A stretch of DNA of 64,000 bases, taken from positions 401,001 to 465,000 of the forward strand of contig NZ_FNZQ01000001.1 in NCBI RefSeq assembly GCF_900109285.1. Reading direction: 5' to 3'. Positions 1-9,125 of the stretch are shown piece after piece. The translations under genes and the position numbers were made by a program. The stretch is from Jannaschia helgolandensis. GTDB lineage: Bacteria; Pseudomonadota; Alphaproteobacteria; Rhodobacterales; Rhodobacteraceae. Position 1 is the first letter of the stretch. Every line of letters begins with the position of its first letter. The notes under the pieces were generated by a model that saw only the letters and a list, made by a program, of their open reading frames with translations, had not been told where the DNA came from and searched no databases.

Positions 1-356
1 ACATCGCCGAACCGAATGCCCTGATCTGTTTCGCCGGTCCCCGCGTCATAGAACAGACCATCCGCGAGACCCTGCCCGAAGGGTTCCAGCGCGCCGAATA
101 CCTGCTGGATCACGGCATGCTGGATCGCGTGACCCCGCGCGGCAAGCTCAAGGGCGAACTTGCCACGATCCTGCGGATGCTGACCGGCCAGAGCCCTATC
201 GTCCACGGCGACCTGCCTGCCCCCGACACCATCGCTCCGCCGGCCGAAATCGCCGAGCCCGCGGCACCCGCCCCGGCCACTGAGAAGGCCGCCGCCGAAA
301 ACACCTCCGGCAAGCAGGCCCGGAAGGTCGAGGCCAAAAAGGCCGAGGCCCGGTGA
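1..356 (+). CDS. accD: Acetyl-CoA carboxylase carboxyltransferase subunit beta, C-terminal part
   Basis: Partial gene; the reading frame is open from base 3 and ends in TGA at 354-356. The visible part contains the AccD core segment with [10 protein letters not shown] and LLDHGMLD, then a low-complexity Ala/Pro/Lys-rich tail ([14 protein letters not shown]) of about 45 residues. AccD is the zinc-ribbon beta subunit of the carboxyltransferase that makes malonyl-CoA for fatty acid synthesis in the cytoplasm. The stop overlaps the GTG start of folC (GTGA), so the two genes are translationally coupled, a widespread accD-folC arrangement. Only the 5' part is missing because of the window edge. Confidence 0.93.
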   Translation, partial: IAEPNALICFAGPRVIEQTIRETLPEGFQRAEYLLDHGMLDRVTPRGKLKGELATILRMLTGQSPIVHGDLPAPDTIAPPAEIAEPAAPAPATEKAAAENTSGKQARKVEAKKAEAR

Positions 357-1618
357 ACGACGGCTCCGATGTCGTCCTTGAACGGCTGATGACCCTGCAC
401 CCCAAGGTCATCGACCTCGTTCTCGACCGGGTGCATCGCCTGCTCTCCGCCCTCGATCATCCCGAACGCCGCATTCCGCCCGTGATCCACATCGCGGGCA
501 CGAACGGCAAGGGTTCGACCCAGGCGATGATTCGCGCCGGGCTGGAAGCTGCGGGGGATGTCGTCCATGCCTATACCTCGCCGCATCTGGCCCGCTTTCA
601 CGAACGTATCCGCGTCGCGGGCGCATTGATCGAAGAAGACGATTTGGCTCGACTGCTTGCGGAATGTGAAGCTGCCAACGGCGGCGAACAGATTACCTTC
701 TTCGAGATCACGACCTGCGCCGCTTTCCTTGCCTTCGCTCGCACTTCCGCCGACTGGACCCTGTTGGAGGTCGGCCTCGGCGGGCGTCTGGATGCGACGA
801 ACGTGATCCATCCGGCGCTGACCGTCATCACCCCGATTTCAATGGATCACGAGGCCTTTCTGGGCGACACGATCGAGGCTATTGCAGGCGAAAAGGCGGG
901 TATTCTGAAATCCGGCGTTCCCTGCATCGTCGGTCCGCAGGACGAACGGGCGCTGGAGGTCATCGAATACCGCGCCGCCCGTCTGAACGCCCCGCTGCAC
1001 GTTCAGGGTCAGCACTGGCACGTCATCGAAGAAGACGGCCACCTGATCTTTCAGGACGAGGACGGGCTTATGGACCTGCCCCTGCCCCGCCTGATCGGGC
1101 GTCATCAGGTCGACAACGCGGGCATGGCCATAGCCGCCCTGCGCGCCCTGAAACGCACCGCCGGTGCCGATGCCGCAATGACCGACGCGGACTGGCCCGC
1201 CCGGATGCAGCGCCTGCGCACCGGCCCGCTGGTCGACGCAGCGGGCGACGCCGATCTCTGGCTCGACGGCGGCCATAACCCCGCCGCGGGCCACGCGCTC
1301 GCCGAAGCCCTGACCCGCCTGCCGCCCCGCCCCCTGCACCTGATCTGCGGCATGCTGAACACCAAGGACGCGACCGGCTACATGACTCCGCTCGCCCCCC
1401 TTGCCAAACATCTTCATGCTGTTTCCATCCCCGGCGAGGCGAATACCCTGCCCGCCGCCGACACAGCCGCTGCCGCCAAACGCGCGGGGATACCTGCCAG
1501 CACTGCCCTTTCGGTCGCGAACGCCATCGCCACGATCAAGGCGACCACCCCTGACGCCCGCATCCTGATCTGCGGCTCACTCTACCTTGCGGGAAACGTC
1601 CTGCGCGAGAACGGCTGA
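353..1618 (+). CDS. folC: Bifunctional folylpolyglutamate synthase / dihydrofolate synthase
   Basis: 421 residues, normal for FolC. It adds glutamate to dihydropteroate and to reduced folates with ATP in the cytosol. The P-loop GTNGKGST lies at about residues 49-56, the segment with the lysine normally carbamylated (EKAGI) near residue 177, and the C-terminal DGGHNP motif near 303, all family hallmarks. The GTG start overlaps the accD stop by 4 bp, which decides the start. I see no separate promoter, so it is probably expressed with accD. Confidence 0.95.
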   Translation: MNDGSDVVLERLMTLHPKVIDLVLDRVHRLLSALDHPERRIPPVIHIAGTNGKGSTQAMIRAGLEAAGDVVHAYTSPHLARFHERIRVAGALIEEDDLARLLAECEAANGGEQITFFEITTCAAFLAFARTSADWTLLEVGLGGRLDATNVIHPALTVITPISMDHEAFLGDTIEAIAGEKAGILKSGVPCIVGPQDERALEVIEYRAARLNAPLHVQGQHWHVIEEDGHLIFQDEDGLMDLPLPRLIGRHQVDNAGMAIAALRALKRTAGADAAMTDADWPARMQRLRTGPLVDAAGDADLWLDGGHNPAAGHALAEALTRLPPRPLHLICGMLNTKDATGYMTPLAPLAKHLHAVSIPGEANTLPAADTAAAAKRAGIPASTALSVANAIATIKATTPDARILICGSLYLAGNVLRENG

Positions 1619-1619
1619 C

Positions 1620-2321
1620 GTGGCCCGCGGCGTCTTCCCGCCGGGGTCGGAAGCCGCGGCCAATGCCCTCGCCCTGTCGCCCGCCATTGCGTCGCACAGC
1701 CACCTTTTCCTGATCGGTCTGACCGGCAGCGCGCCCGACGGCACCCCGTCCGCCGACCCGGAAACCCAGTTCCGCGCCGCCTTCGACAAGATCGCCGCAA
1801 CCCTCGCCGCCCTGATCCTCTCGGCCCTCGCAGCCCCCGCCAGCGCCGCGACCTACGGGTTCTGCTGGCAGGGCGCGAACGACTACCGGATCGAAGGGTA
1901 TATCTCCTATCCCGACACTGCCGAAGGCCGGATCGTGACGGAAAATACCATCACCGGCTTCGGCATCACCGGTTGGCGCGGCGACACCTACCTGGGCCGC
2001 TGGTCGATGAAGGACCTCACGCCCGACACCTCCTGGACGCTGCGCTTCGACACCCGCACACTGTCCTTCCCGATGGGCGGCTATATCGAGAACGGCACCT
2101 ATCAGGAATGGAACGCGAACGGTTTCGCCAACGACTGCGGCATCCCCGGCTTCGGTTTCAACGGCGGCAACCGGGCGCAGGACATCTGCGTGGACGGCGT
2201 GTTCATCGAAGAATCCGGAGTCGCCCCCGATACACCGCTTTCGATCTCGCCCAATGCCGAAGATCCCTGTGGCCCGGTACCGATGTCGTCGCTGTCAATC
2301 TTGGGCCGCATTTTCGGCTGA
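1620..2321 (+). CDS. Secreted hypothetical protein, start uncertain
   Basis: I do not recognise the family. A clear Sec signal (IAATLAALILSALAAPASA) is followed by a mature domain of about 155 residues beginning ATYGFCWQG, with four cysteines (FCWQ, NDCG, DICV, DPCG) that could form two disulfides in the periplasm. The open frame begins inside folC; the first start after the folC stop is GTG at 1620, but that puts about 56 residues before the signal peptide, which is unusual. No ATG/GTG/TTG lies directly before the hydrophobic core, so either a rare start is used or the 5' end is damaged. The gene looks coupled to folC. A 30-bp dispersed repeat follows 21 bp after the stop. Confidence 0.6.
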   Translation: MARGVFPPGSEAAANALALSPAIASHSHLFLIGLTGSAPDGTPSADPETQFRAAFDKIAATLAALILSALAAPASAATYGFCWQGANDYRIEGYISYPDTAEGRIVTENTITGFGITGWRGDTYLGRWSMKDLTPDTSWTLRFDTRTLSFPMGGYIENGTYQEWNANGFANDCGIPGFGFNGGNRAQDICVDGVFIEESGVAPDTPLSISPNAEDPCGPVPMSSLSILGRIFG

Positions 2322-2342
2322 CGGCCGGATATCATCCCCGAC

Positions 2343-2372
2343 GTCCGACGCGGATCACCCGTGGATCACCCG
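2343..2372 (+). repeat. 30-bp dispersed 3'-flanking repeat, copy 1
   Basis: The unit reads GTCCGACGCGGATCACCCG, two variable bases, then GATCACCCG; it contains an 11-bp tandem (GGATCACCCGT / GGATCACCCGC). A second copy in reverse orientation at 32304-32333 matches 28 of 30 bases. This copy begins 21 bp after the stop of the secreted protein gene and lies in the convergent gap before zapE. Role unknown; see findings. Confidence 0.7.
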
Positions 2373-2398
2373 CGCATCATATCCAGGGTTCGCACAAG

Positions 2399-3448
2399 TT
2401 ATTCTTGACCCGCGCCCCAATCCGCCGCCTGCATTTCCCGCAATCGGCTGGCCGTTCGTTCGAACTCGAACACGTCTCCGGGCGACAGATCCTCGGGTTC
2501 CGCTTCCGCCGACATGATCAATCTGACACGGGCCTCATACAGCGCATCGATCAGCGTGACGAACCGCCGCGCCTCGTTGCCGTGAGCCCGGCTCAACTTC
2601 GGCACATTCGTCAGGATCAGGACCCGAACGGCCCGCGCCAAAGCCAGGTAATCCGCCGCGCCCAGAGGCTTGCCACACAGGTCCGCGAACGACGCCCGCG
2701 CCACGCCGGACCGGAAATCCTCCAGCCGCAGGTCGCGCCCCTTCACCCGGAGTGTCAGGCCTTCCGACACGCCATCGGTCAGCCGCTCCCAGACCTCATC
2801 CAATGCGCCGCCGCCGATGAAATACGTCTGCTCATCGCCCAGTCTGTCCTGCCGATAATCGCGCGCGGCGACCAACTCATGAACGATCATCCGTTCCTTC
2901 ACCATATTGATAAACGGCACGAAAAGTGCCCGGTTTAGCCCGTTTTCATAAAGATCGTCCGGCACCCGGTTCGACGTCGTGACCACATGCACACCTGCAG
3001 CGAAAAGCTTCTCGAACAGGCGGCCTACGATCATGGCGTCGGTGATGTCTGTGATCTGCATCTCGTCGAAACACAGCACGCGCGTCTGGGCGATCACCGA
3101 CCGCGCGAAGGGCTCCAGCGCGTCACGCGTCTCGGCGGCGCGGGCCTCGTGCATCGCCTCGTGCGCTTCCTGCATGAAGGCGTGGAAATGCACCCGCCGC
3201 GACGGCACCGGCGAGGCTTCGTGGAACAGGTCCATCAGCATCGATTTGCCGCGCCCGACTCCGCCCCAAAGATAGACGCCCATCGGCCCCTCGGCGGGCT
3301 GTGTCCCGAACCCGAGAAAGCCCTTCTTTACCGGCGCAGCCAGTTTCGTGCGGATCTTTTCCAACGGCACCAGCGCCGCTTCCTGCGCGGGGTCGGCGGT
3401 CAGACAGCCCTCGGCCACGCGGGCCGCATAGAGTTCGGTCAGGGTCAT
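2399..3448 (-). CDS. zapE: Cell division protein ZapE / AFG1-like ATPase
   Basis: About 349 residues. AFG1/ZapE P-loop ATPases (AAA-related) associate with the division ring in Proteobacteria and with the inner membrane in mitochondria. Walker A is GGVGRGKS near residue 62, Walker B is VLCFDEMQI near 125-133, and the sensor-like segment TTSNRVPDDLYENGL follows. I chose the ATG at 3448 (MTLTELYAARV) because this is the usual family N terminus; the frame stays open to an ATG at 3526 that would add 26 residues, without a better ribosome site. It is monocistronic between convergent and divergent neighbours. Confidence 0.9.
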   Translation of the reverse strand: MTLTELYAARVAEGCLTADPAQEAALVPLEKIRTKLAAPVKKGFLGFGTQPAEGPMGVYLWGGVGRGKSMLMDLFHEASPVPSRRVHFHAFMQEAHEAMHEARAAETRDALEPFARSVIAQTRVLCFDEMQITDITDAMIVGRLFEKLFAAGVHVVTTSNRVPDDLYENGLNRALFVPFINMVKERMIVHELVAARDYRQDRLGDEQTYFIGGGALDEVWERLTDGVSEGLTLRVKGRDLRLEDFRSGVARASFADLCGKPLGAADYLALARAVRVLILTNVPKLSRAHGNEARRFVTLIDALYEARVRLIMSAEAEPEDLSPGDVFEFERTASRLREMQAADWGAGQE

Positions 3449-3583
3449 ACGCCGGTCTAGCCTTGCGATGAACGGTTCCTCAACCGTTCGAACCGATAAA
3501 TGCTGTGCAGCATCAGGAATTTTCATAGTCGCATCAGAACATCTGAATTGACCAAATCGATCAATCCGTAAAAACCTCTTCGG

Positions 3584-4834
3584 ATGACCGCCCGCACCCT
3601 TCCTGTTGTTAACCGTTTGTTAACCCCTGTCCTGATTTCGGGCTGTATCATCCTGATGGTCGGTTTCTCGATCCGCGCCAGCTTCGGCGTGTTCCAGCTT
3701 CCCATTGCCAACGAATTCGGCTGGCCAAGGGCGGAGTTCTCGCTCGCCATCGCCATCCAGAACCTTGCCTGGGGTATCGGCCAGCCGATCTTCGGTGCGA
3801 TTGCCGACAGGTTCGGCGACCGCAAGGCCATCGTGATGGGCGTGATCTGCTATGCCGCCGGTCTGGTCCTGTCGTCCTTCGCAACCACACCCGGTGCGCA
3901 CCAACTGCTGGAAATCCTTGTCGGGTTCGGCATCGCGGGCATGGGCTTCGGCGTCATCCTCGCCGTCGTCGGCCGCGCCGCATCGGACGAAAACCGCTCC
4001 ATGACGCTGGGCATCGCGACCGCCGCAGGCAGCTTGGGTCAGGTGTTCGGCGCACCCGCCGCCGAATTTCTTCTGGGTTTCTATTCGTGGCAGGAGGTAT
4101 TCCTGATCTTCGCCGGCATCGTCGGCCTTGCCCTCTTCGCCCTGCCGATGATGCGCGCGCCCGTGGCCACCAAGGCCGAGCTGGAGGAGACCTTCTCAGA
4201 GATACTGGGCAAGGCTTTCCGCGATCCGTCCTATGGCCTGATCTTCGTGGGCTTCTTCTCCTGCGGCTACCAACTGGCCTTCGTGACCGCGCATTTCCCG
4301 GCCCTGGTGACCGAGATGAGCGGCCCCATCCTTCCCGGATCGATCCTTCACACCATGGGTATCACCACGACCGCTGCCCTGGGCGCGGTGTCGATTTCGC
4401 TCATCGGACTGGCCAATATCGCGGGCACGCTCTACGCGGGCTACCTCGGCAAGCGGTATTCCCGCAAATACCTGCTGGCGGGCATCTACATGGGCCGCAC
4501 CCTCATCGCCGCCGCTTTCATCGCCTTCCCGATCACGCCCCTTACGGTAGTCACCTTTTCCATCGGCATGGGGTCACTCTGGCTGGCGACGGTGCCCCTG
4601 ACTAGCGGCCTCGTCGCCCATATTTACGGGCTGCGCTACATGGGCACGCTCTATGGGCTGGTGTTCTTCTCGCATCAATTGGGCAGCTTTCTCGGCGTCT
4701 GGCTGGGCGGCACACTTTACGATTCGACCGGCAGCTATGTGACGGTCTGGTGGATCGGCGTGGGCGTCGGATTGTTGTCGGCAATCGTGCATCTGCCAAT
4801 TCGCGAAGTGCCGCTGAAACTGCGCGAAGTCTGA
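3584..4834 (+). CDS. MFS transporter, 12 membrane segments
   Basis: 416 residues with about 12 hydrophobic segments and the MFS motif A between segments 2 and 3 (GAIADRFGDRKAI). The N terminus (SIRASFGVFQLPIANEFGW) resembles the oxalate/formate antiporter-like group of MFS carriers, often annotated as monocarboxylate transporters. The substrate cannot be read from sequence. It diverges from zapE and is followed after 59 bp by gamma-glutamyltransferase on the same strand, so co-transcription is possible but not shown. Confidence 0.88.
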   Translation: MTARTLPVVNRLLTPVLISGCIILMVGFSIRASFGVFQLPIANEFGWPRAEFSLAIAIQNLAWGIGQPIFGAIADRFGDRKAIVMGVICYAAGLVLSSFATTPGAHQLLEILVGFGIAGMGFGVILAVVGRAASDENRSMTLGIATAAGSLGQVFGAPAAEFLLGFYSWQEVFLIFAGIVGLALFALPMMRAPVATKAELEETFSEILGKAFRDPSYGLIFVGFFSCGYQLAFVTAHFPALVTEMSGPILPGSILHTMGITTTAALGAVSISLIGLANIAGTLYAGYLGKRYSRKYLLAGIYMGRTLIAAAFIAFPITPLTVVTFSIGMGSLWLATVPLTSGLVAHIYGLRYMGTLYGLVFFSHQLGSFLGVWLGGTLYDSTGSYVTVWWIGVGVGLLSAIVHLPIREVPLKLREV

Positions 4835-4893
4835 AGACTTGCCCTTGCGGCAAGACGCGTCATTCTGTCCCCATCATCGAGAGGAGAGAACAG

Positions 4894-6633
4894 ATGCGTA
4901 TTGCCCTGACACTTTCGTTTTTACTGGCGCTTCCAGCCTATGCACAGACCGCCACCGAGGCCGTCGCCCCCGAAGGCGCAACCGGCCTCGCGACCGAAGC
5001 TACGGCCCCCGTAACATCCGACACGTGGATGGTCGCCGCAGCTAATCCGTTGGCGGTTGAGGCGGGGGCCGACGTACTGCGCGCCGGCGGGTCCGCCGCC
5101 GATGCGATGATTGCCGTGCAGGCCGTTCTGGGTCTGGTGGAGCCTCAGTCCTCCGGCCTTGGCGGGGGCGCTTTCCTCGTCTGGTACGATGCCGCGAGCG
5201 GTGAAATCACCACACTGGACGGGCGCGAAACCGCGCCGATGGCAGCGACCCCGACCCTGTTCCAGGATGAAACCGGCGCGCCGCTGGGCTTCTTCGATGC
5301 CGTCGTCGGCGGCTTGTCCGTCGGCACACCCGGCACACCCATGCTGCTGGAGGAAGCGCACCGCCGCTGGGGCACGGCCAACTGGTCCGGTCTGTTCGAT
5401 GCGGCGATCACACTGGCGGACGAAGGATTTCCAACCTCCCTCCGCCTTGCGATGCTTGTAGCGGAAGACGCTGAACGACTGGCTACATCTGAAGCGACAG
5501 CGGCCTATTTCCTGCCGAACGGTCAACCTCTGCAAAAGGGCGAGACCCTGCGCAACCCGGCCTATGCCGATACCCTGCGTGCCATGGCAGCGGATGGTGC
5601 AGCGGCGTTCTATTCCGGTGAGATCGCCGAAGGGATCGTCGCCGCCGTACGTGATGCGGCGCTGCCCGGCTTGCTCTCGCTGGATGATCTGAGCGCGTAT
5701 CAGGTGAAGGAACGCGATGCCGTTTGCGCACCCTATCGCGGGGCCGAAGTCTGCGGCATGGGGCCACCGTCATCGGGCGGCCTGACGGTCGGTCAGATCC
5801 TAGGAATGCTGGAGCCCTATGACATCGCCGCCATGGGCCCCGATTCGGCTGAAGCCTGGCGGCTGATCGGCGATGCCTCGCGCCTCGCTTTTGCGGATCG
5901 CGGTCGCTACATGGCCGACAGCGATTTCGTTCCCGTTCCGACAGCCGGTCTGCTGAACCCGGCCTATCTGGCCGAGCGCGCCACGTTGCTGCAAGGCGAT
6001 GACAGCCTGCCTGAAGTCAGCGCAGGCACTCCGCCATGGGATCACGCCATGCTGCTGGCGGATGATCGCAGCATCGAACTGCCCTCGACCTCGCAGATCT
6101 CGATTGTCGATGCGGCAGGCAATGCGCTCTCGATGACCACTACCATCGAGAACGGTTTCGGCAGTCGCGTCATGGCTCCTGGCGGCTTCCTTCTCAACAA
6201 CGAGTTGACCGACTTCAGCTTCGCCACCCAGGACGACGGCGTGCCAATCGCCAACCGTGTGGAACCGGGCAAACGCCCCCGGTCCTCGATGGCACCGACC
6301 ATCGTGCTGCGCGACGGCGCACCGATTCTGGTCGTCGGATCGCCTGGTGGCAGCCGCATCATCGGTTATGTCGCCAAGACCATCGTGGCGTATATGGACT
6401 GGGGCATGGATGTGCAGGCGGCCGTCGCAATGCCGCATCTGGTCAACCGCTTCGGAACCTACGACGTTGAGGCGGGAACCAGTGCCGAAGGCCTGACCGA
6501 ACCGCTGACCGCACTGGGGTACGAGGTGAATGCCCGCGACCTGAACTCCGGGTTACACGCGATTGCACTGGACGAGAACGGTCTGAGCGGCGGGGCGGAC
6601 CCGCGCCGCGAAGGCATCGCCATCGGGGAGTGA
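4894..6633 (+). CDS. ggt: Gamma-glutamyltransferase (glutathione hydrolase)
   Basis: 579 residues. The start ATG at 4894 follows a strong Shine-Dalgarno (GAGGAGAG) and opens a Sec signal (LTLSFLLALPAYAQ), so the enzyme is periplasmic. GGT is an Ntn hydrolase made as a proenzyme that cleaves itself before a catalytic Thr; here the motif STSQISIVD places it at about Thr399. Other hallmarks are LGGGAFLVWYD and DGRETAP in the large subunit and PRSSMAPTIV and GSPGGSRII in the small one. It removes the gamma-glutamyl group from glutathione. Length and motifs indicate an intact enzyme. Confidence 0.95.
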   Translation: MRIALTLSFLLALPAYAQTATEAVAPEGATGLATEATAPVTSDTWMVAAANPLAVEAGADVLRAGGSAADAMIAVQAVLGLVEPQSSGLGGGAFLVWYDAASGEITTLDGRETAPMAATPTLFQDETGAPLGFFDAVVGGLSVGTPGTPMLLEEAHRRWGTANWSGLFDAAITLADEGFPTSLRLAMLVAEDAERLATSEATAAYFLPNGQPLQKGETLRNPAYADTLRAMAADGAAAFYSGEIAEGIVAAVRDAALPGLLSLDDLSAYQVKERDAVCAPYRGAEVCGMGPPSSGGLTVGQILGMLEPYDIAAMGPDSAEAWRLIGDASRLAFADRGRYMADSDFVPVPTAGLLNPAYLAERATLLQGDDSLPEVSAGTPPWDHAMLLADDRSIELPSTSQISIVDAAGNALSMTTTIENGFGSRVMAPGGFLLNNELTDFSFATQDDGVPIANRVEPGKRPRSSMAPTIVLRDGAPILVVGSPGGSRIIGYVAKTIVAYMDWGMDVQAAVAMPHLVNRFGTYDVEAGTSAEGLTEPLTALGYEVNARDLNSGLHAIALDENGLSGGADPRREGIAIGE

Positions 6634-6638
6634 CGACG

Positions 6639-6668
6639 CCGGGACGCGGGCGGAAACCCGCGCCCCGG
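6639..6668. terminator. Strong stem-loop between convergent genes
   Basis: CCGGGACGCGGG pairs with CCCGCGCCCCGG across a 6-base loop: 11 of 12 positions pair, with one A-C mismatch. There is no T-run. It lies just after the ggt stop and just before the end of the convergent gene, a position expected for a bidirectional 3' end structure. Confidence 0.55.
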
Positions 6669-6672
6669 AGGA

Positions 6673-7155
6673 TCAGTCGACCGGAACTTCGCAATTGCCC
6701 GTCAGGCAGGCCTCGGCGTCTGTTACCACCGCGGGCGTGGCCTTCAGAGCGAACAGGGGACACGGACCTTCGACCAATACGTTCTCACCGTCGCGCCGTT
6801 CGACGAAGACCAGCATCCGGTCAAGCGGCACGCCCCCGCACCACGCCCCGATGCAACCTACTTCGACTGTCAACGGAAAGCTGGCGTCCTGGTCGAAACC
6901 AGTCGCGCTGGCCAGTTTTCCGTCGAACCGAGTCTTGACGGAATAGCCCTGGCGATTGTTCGGATCATCTCCGGTGGAAGGCACCGTTTCGCCCGGCAGC
7001 AATTGTATCCGCCCCACGGCCATGACGTACTGCGCCTCCGACGCGTCGGCCTGTTTGAAGCTGCCCTGAACCGTAGGGGTAATACAGGACAGGGCCGAGG
7101 CTTCACTGGCGATGGCGGTCGACATCAGGGCGGCGGCGAAAAGGAGTCTGGTCAT
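6673..7155 (-). CDS. Small secreted cysteine-containing hypothetical protein
   Basis: 160 residues; family not recognised. The chosen ATG at 7155 follows CCCCGGAGACC and opens a signal peptide (LLFAAALMSTAIASEASA); the open frame extends 35 residues further upstream but that stretch has no signal-like features. The mature part has six cysteines (SCITP, GCIGAWC, GPCP, EACL, NCEV), suggesting three disulfides in the periplasm. The segment PLTVEVGCIGAWC(G)GV resembles the small secreted proteins of Rhodobacterales that carry CxxxWCG-type motifs. Its 3' end converges with ggt. The longer frame would overlap rppH. Confidence 0.7.
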   Translation of the reverse strand: MTRLLFAAALMSTAIASEASALSCITPTVQGSFKQADASEAQYVMAVGRIQLLPGETVPSTGDDPNNRQGYSVKTRFDGKLASATGFDQDASFPLTVEVGCIGAWCGGVPLDRMLVFVERRDGENVLVEGPCPLFALKATPAVVTDAEACLTGNCEVPVD

Positions 7156-7225
7156 GTTCGGTCTCCGGGGAAATAACGTCTGATCGAAGGATGAGAGCGG
7201 TATGGGCGATAGGCAATAACGCCGA

Positions 7226-7714
7226 CTATAACAGGCCGAACCTGGCCAAAACATGAGCATAGAGATCGCGCTTGAACGGCACGATCGAAGTCAGGACATC
7301 GGCGGCGGGCATCCACTGCCACCGCTTGAATTCGCGTTCGTGATAATCAAGGTCCACCGCATCGTCCGGTCCCGCGTAGGACATGCGGAACCAGTGCTGC
7401 GTTTGCCCGCGATACTGCCCCTTCCAGAGTTTGGGGACCAGATCGAGCGGCAGGTCATAGGGCAGCGGATCGCTCAATTCGTCGATCACCCGCACGGCAT
7501 CGGGTGCGATGCCCGTCTCTTCCCGCAATTCGCGCAGGGCGGCGGCGCGGGGGGCTTCGCCGCTGTCGATCCCGCCCTGCGGCATCTGCCAGGCACCCGG
7601 ATAATCCAGCCGCTCCCCGACCCAGATCAGGTCATCCGGATTGGTCAGACAGACACCGGCACAGGGGCGATAGGGCAGTTTCGCGATGTCGTCAGAGGTC
7701 AGGCGAGGCGTCAT
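7226..7714 (-). CDS. rppH: RNA pyrophosphohydrolase (Nudix)
   Basis: 162 residues, typical length. The Nudix box runs from about residue 47 to 68 and has the complete pattern (GG, GE, then RELREETG). The N terminus [13 protein letters not shown] and the segment YRGQTQHWF are characteristic of the RppH/IalA branch, which removes pyrophosphate from 5'-triphosphorylated mRNA and so starts decay. It follows ctpA on the same strand, but a terminator at 7731-7761 separates them, so it is likely expressed at least partly on its own. Confidence 0.93.
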   Translation of the reverse strand: MTPRLTSDDIAKLPYRPCAGVCLTNPDDLIWVGERLDYPGAWQMPQGGIDSGEAPRAAALRELREETGIAPDAVRVIDELSDPLPYDLPLDLVPKLWKGQYRGQTQHWFRMSYAGPDDAVDLDYHEREFKRWQWMPAADVLTSIVPFKRDLYAHVLARFGLL

Positions 7715-7730
7715 GTTACGGGTCCTTGCG

Positions 7731-7761
7731 AAAAAGGGGCGACCAGACAGCCGCCCCCTTG
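7731..7761 (-). terminator. Intrinsic terminator after ctpA
   Basis: Read on the minus strand, AAGGGGGCG pairs with CGCCCCTT (one bulged G), loop of about 10 bases, followed by TTTTT. It lies 21 bp after the ctpA stop and just before rppH, closing the long minus-strand run. Confidence 0.75.
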
Positions 7762-7781
7762 TTGATCTGCCGACTATTGAA

Positions 7782-9116
7782 TCAGCGCGCTTCGATGGCG
7801 GTCAGGCCCTTCAGGATGTCGATGGCATAGGCCATCTGGTAATCTTCCTCGCGCAGTTTCGCGGCCTCCTCTGCGGCGACCTGTTCCTTGCGGATCTGCT
7901 CCTGCTCGTCATCGGAGAGACTGTCGTTGGACAACGATCCGCGCAGACTCGATTCAGTGCGGGTCGGACGGGCGGTTTCGTCGGCGGTCTCCTCCGGGGT
8001 GGCCGGGTCACGGCGCGGCTGGACGACCACGATATCGGGCGAAATGCCCAATGCCTGGATCGACCGGCCTGACGGCGTGTAATACCGCGCCGTGGTCAAC
8101 CGGATCGCGCCATCGCCCTGCACCGGCATGATGGTCTGCACCGACCCCTTGCCGAAGGACTTGGTGCCGACGACCACGGCACGACGATGATCCTGCAAGG
8201 CACCCGCGACGATTTCGGACGCGCTGGCCGAGCCGCCGTTGATCAGCACGACCATCGGCAGGCCGTCTATGATATCGCCCGGCTTGGCGTTGAAGCGGTC
8301 GCCACCCGCGCTTTCCCGCGACCGGGTCGAGACGATTTCGCCCTGCTCCAGGAAGGCATCCGCCAGATCGACGCCCGCCGTCAGCAGGCCACCGGGGTTG
8401 TTGCGCAGGTCGAGGATGATGCCGTTCACGTTCTCGATGCCGCCCATCTCCTCGACCGTCGTCTCGAACCCGTCGATGACATTCGGCAGGGTCTGGTCGT
8501 TGAAGGTCGAGGCGCGGATGATGACGGTATCGCCTTCCTTGCGGACCTTTGCGGCCGTCAGCTTGATGGTATCGCGGGTGATGGTGATGTCGATGGGTTC
8601 TTCCAGACCGTCCCGCACGATGGTCACCACGATGTCGGACCCGACCGGGCCGCGCATCAGGTCGACTGCCTCTTCCAGGGTGAATCCCAGGATATTCTCG
8701 CCGTCGACGGCGGTGATGAAATCGCCTGCCTCAATGCCCGCTTCGAAGGCAGGTGTGCCGTCCATCGGCGTAATGACCTTGACGTAGCCCTCCTCCTGCG
8801 TGACCTCGATCCCAAGGCCGCCGAATTCACCTCGCGTATCGGCCTGCATATCCTCGAAGTCGCGCGGCGGCAGATAGGAGCTATGCGGGTCGAGCGAGGT
8901 CAGCATGCCGTTGATCGCCGCCTCGATCAGCTCGCCTTCGTCTACCTCCTCGACGTACTGGTTGCGGATGCGTTCGAACACGATTCCGAAAAGGTCGAGC
9001 TGTTCATATACGGTGGCCTTTTCGGCCTCCTGCGCCAGAAGCGGACCGGCTATCTGCGTTGTGGCCAGGATACCTGCCAGAACGCCGCTTCCTGCGGCCA
9101 TTGCGAACTTGTTCAT
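7782..9116 (-). CDS. ctpA: Carboxyl-terminal processing protease, S41 family
   Basis: 444 residues. The N terminus has a signal or anchor ([13 protein letters not shown]), so it works in the periplasm. A PDZ domain ([16 protein letters not shown] to about residue 180) precedes the S41 domain with the catalytic Ser in NGGSASASE (near 295) and the Lys in GTKSFGKGS (near 320). The C-terminal 60 residues are charged and helical (EEQIRKEQ-type). CtpA cleaves periplasmic proteins including peptidoglycan hydrolases; the adjacent EnvC-like gene fits a cell-wall role. It begins 9 bp after envC and ends in the terminator at 7731-7761. Confidence 0.93.
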   Translation of the reverse strand: MNKFAMAAGSGVLAGILATTQIAGPLLAQEAEKATVYEQLDLFGIVFERIRNQYVEEVDEGELIEAAINGMLTSLDPHSSYLPPRDFEDMQADTRGEFGGLGIEVTQEEGYVKVITPMDGTPAFEAGIEAGDFITAVDGENILGFTLEEAVDLMRGPVGSDIVVTIVRDGLEEPIDITITRDTIKLTAAKVRKEGDTVIIRASTFNDQTLPNVIDGFETTVEEMGGIENVNGIILDLRNNPGGLLTAGVDLADAFLEQGEIVSTRSRESAGGDRFNAKPGDIIDGLPMVVLINGGSASASEIVAGALQDHRRAVVVGTKSFGKGSVQTIMPVQGDGAIRLTTARYYTPSGRSIQALGISPDIVVVQPRRDPATPEETADETARPTRTESSLRGSLSNDSLSDDEQEQIRKEQVAAEEAAKLREEDYQMAYAIDILKGLTAIEAR

Positions 9117-9125
9117 GTCGTTTCC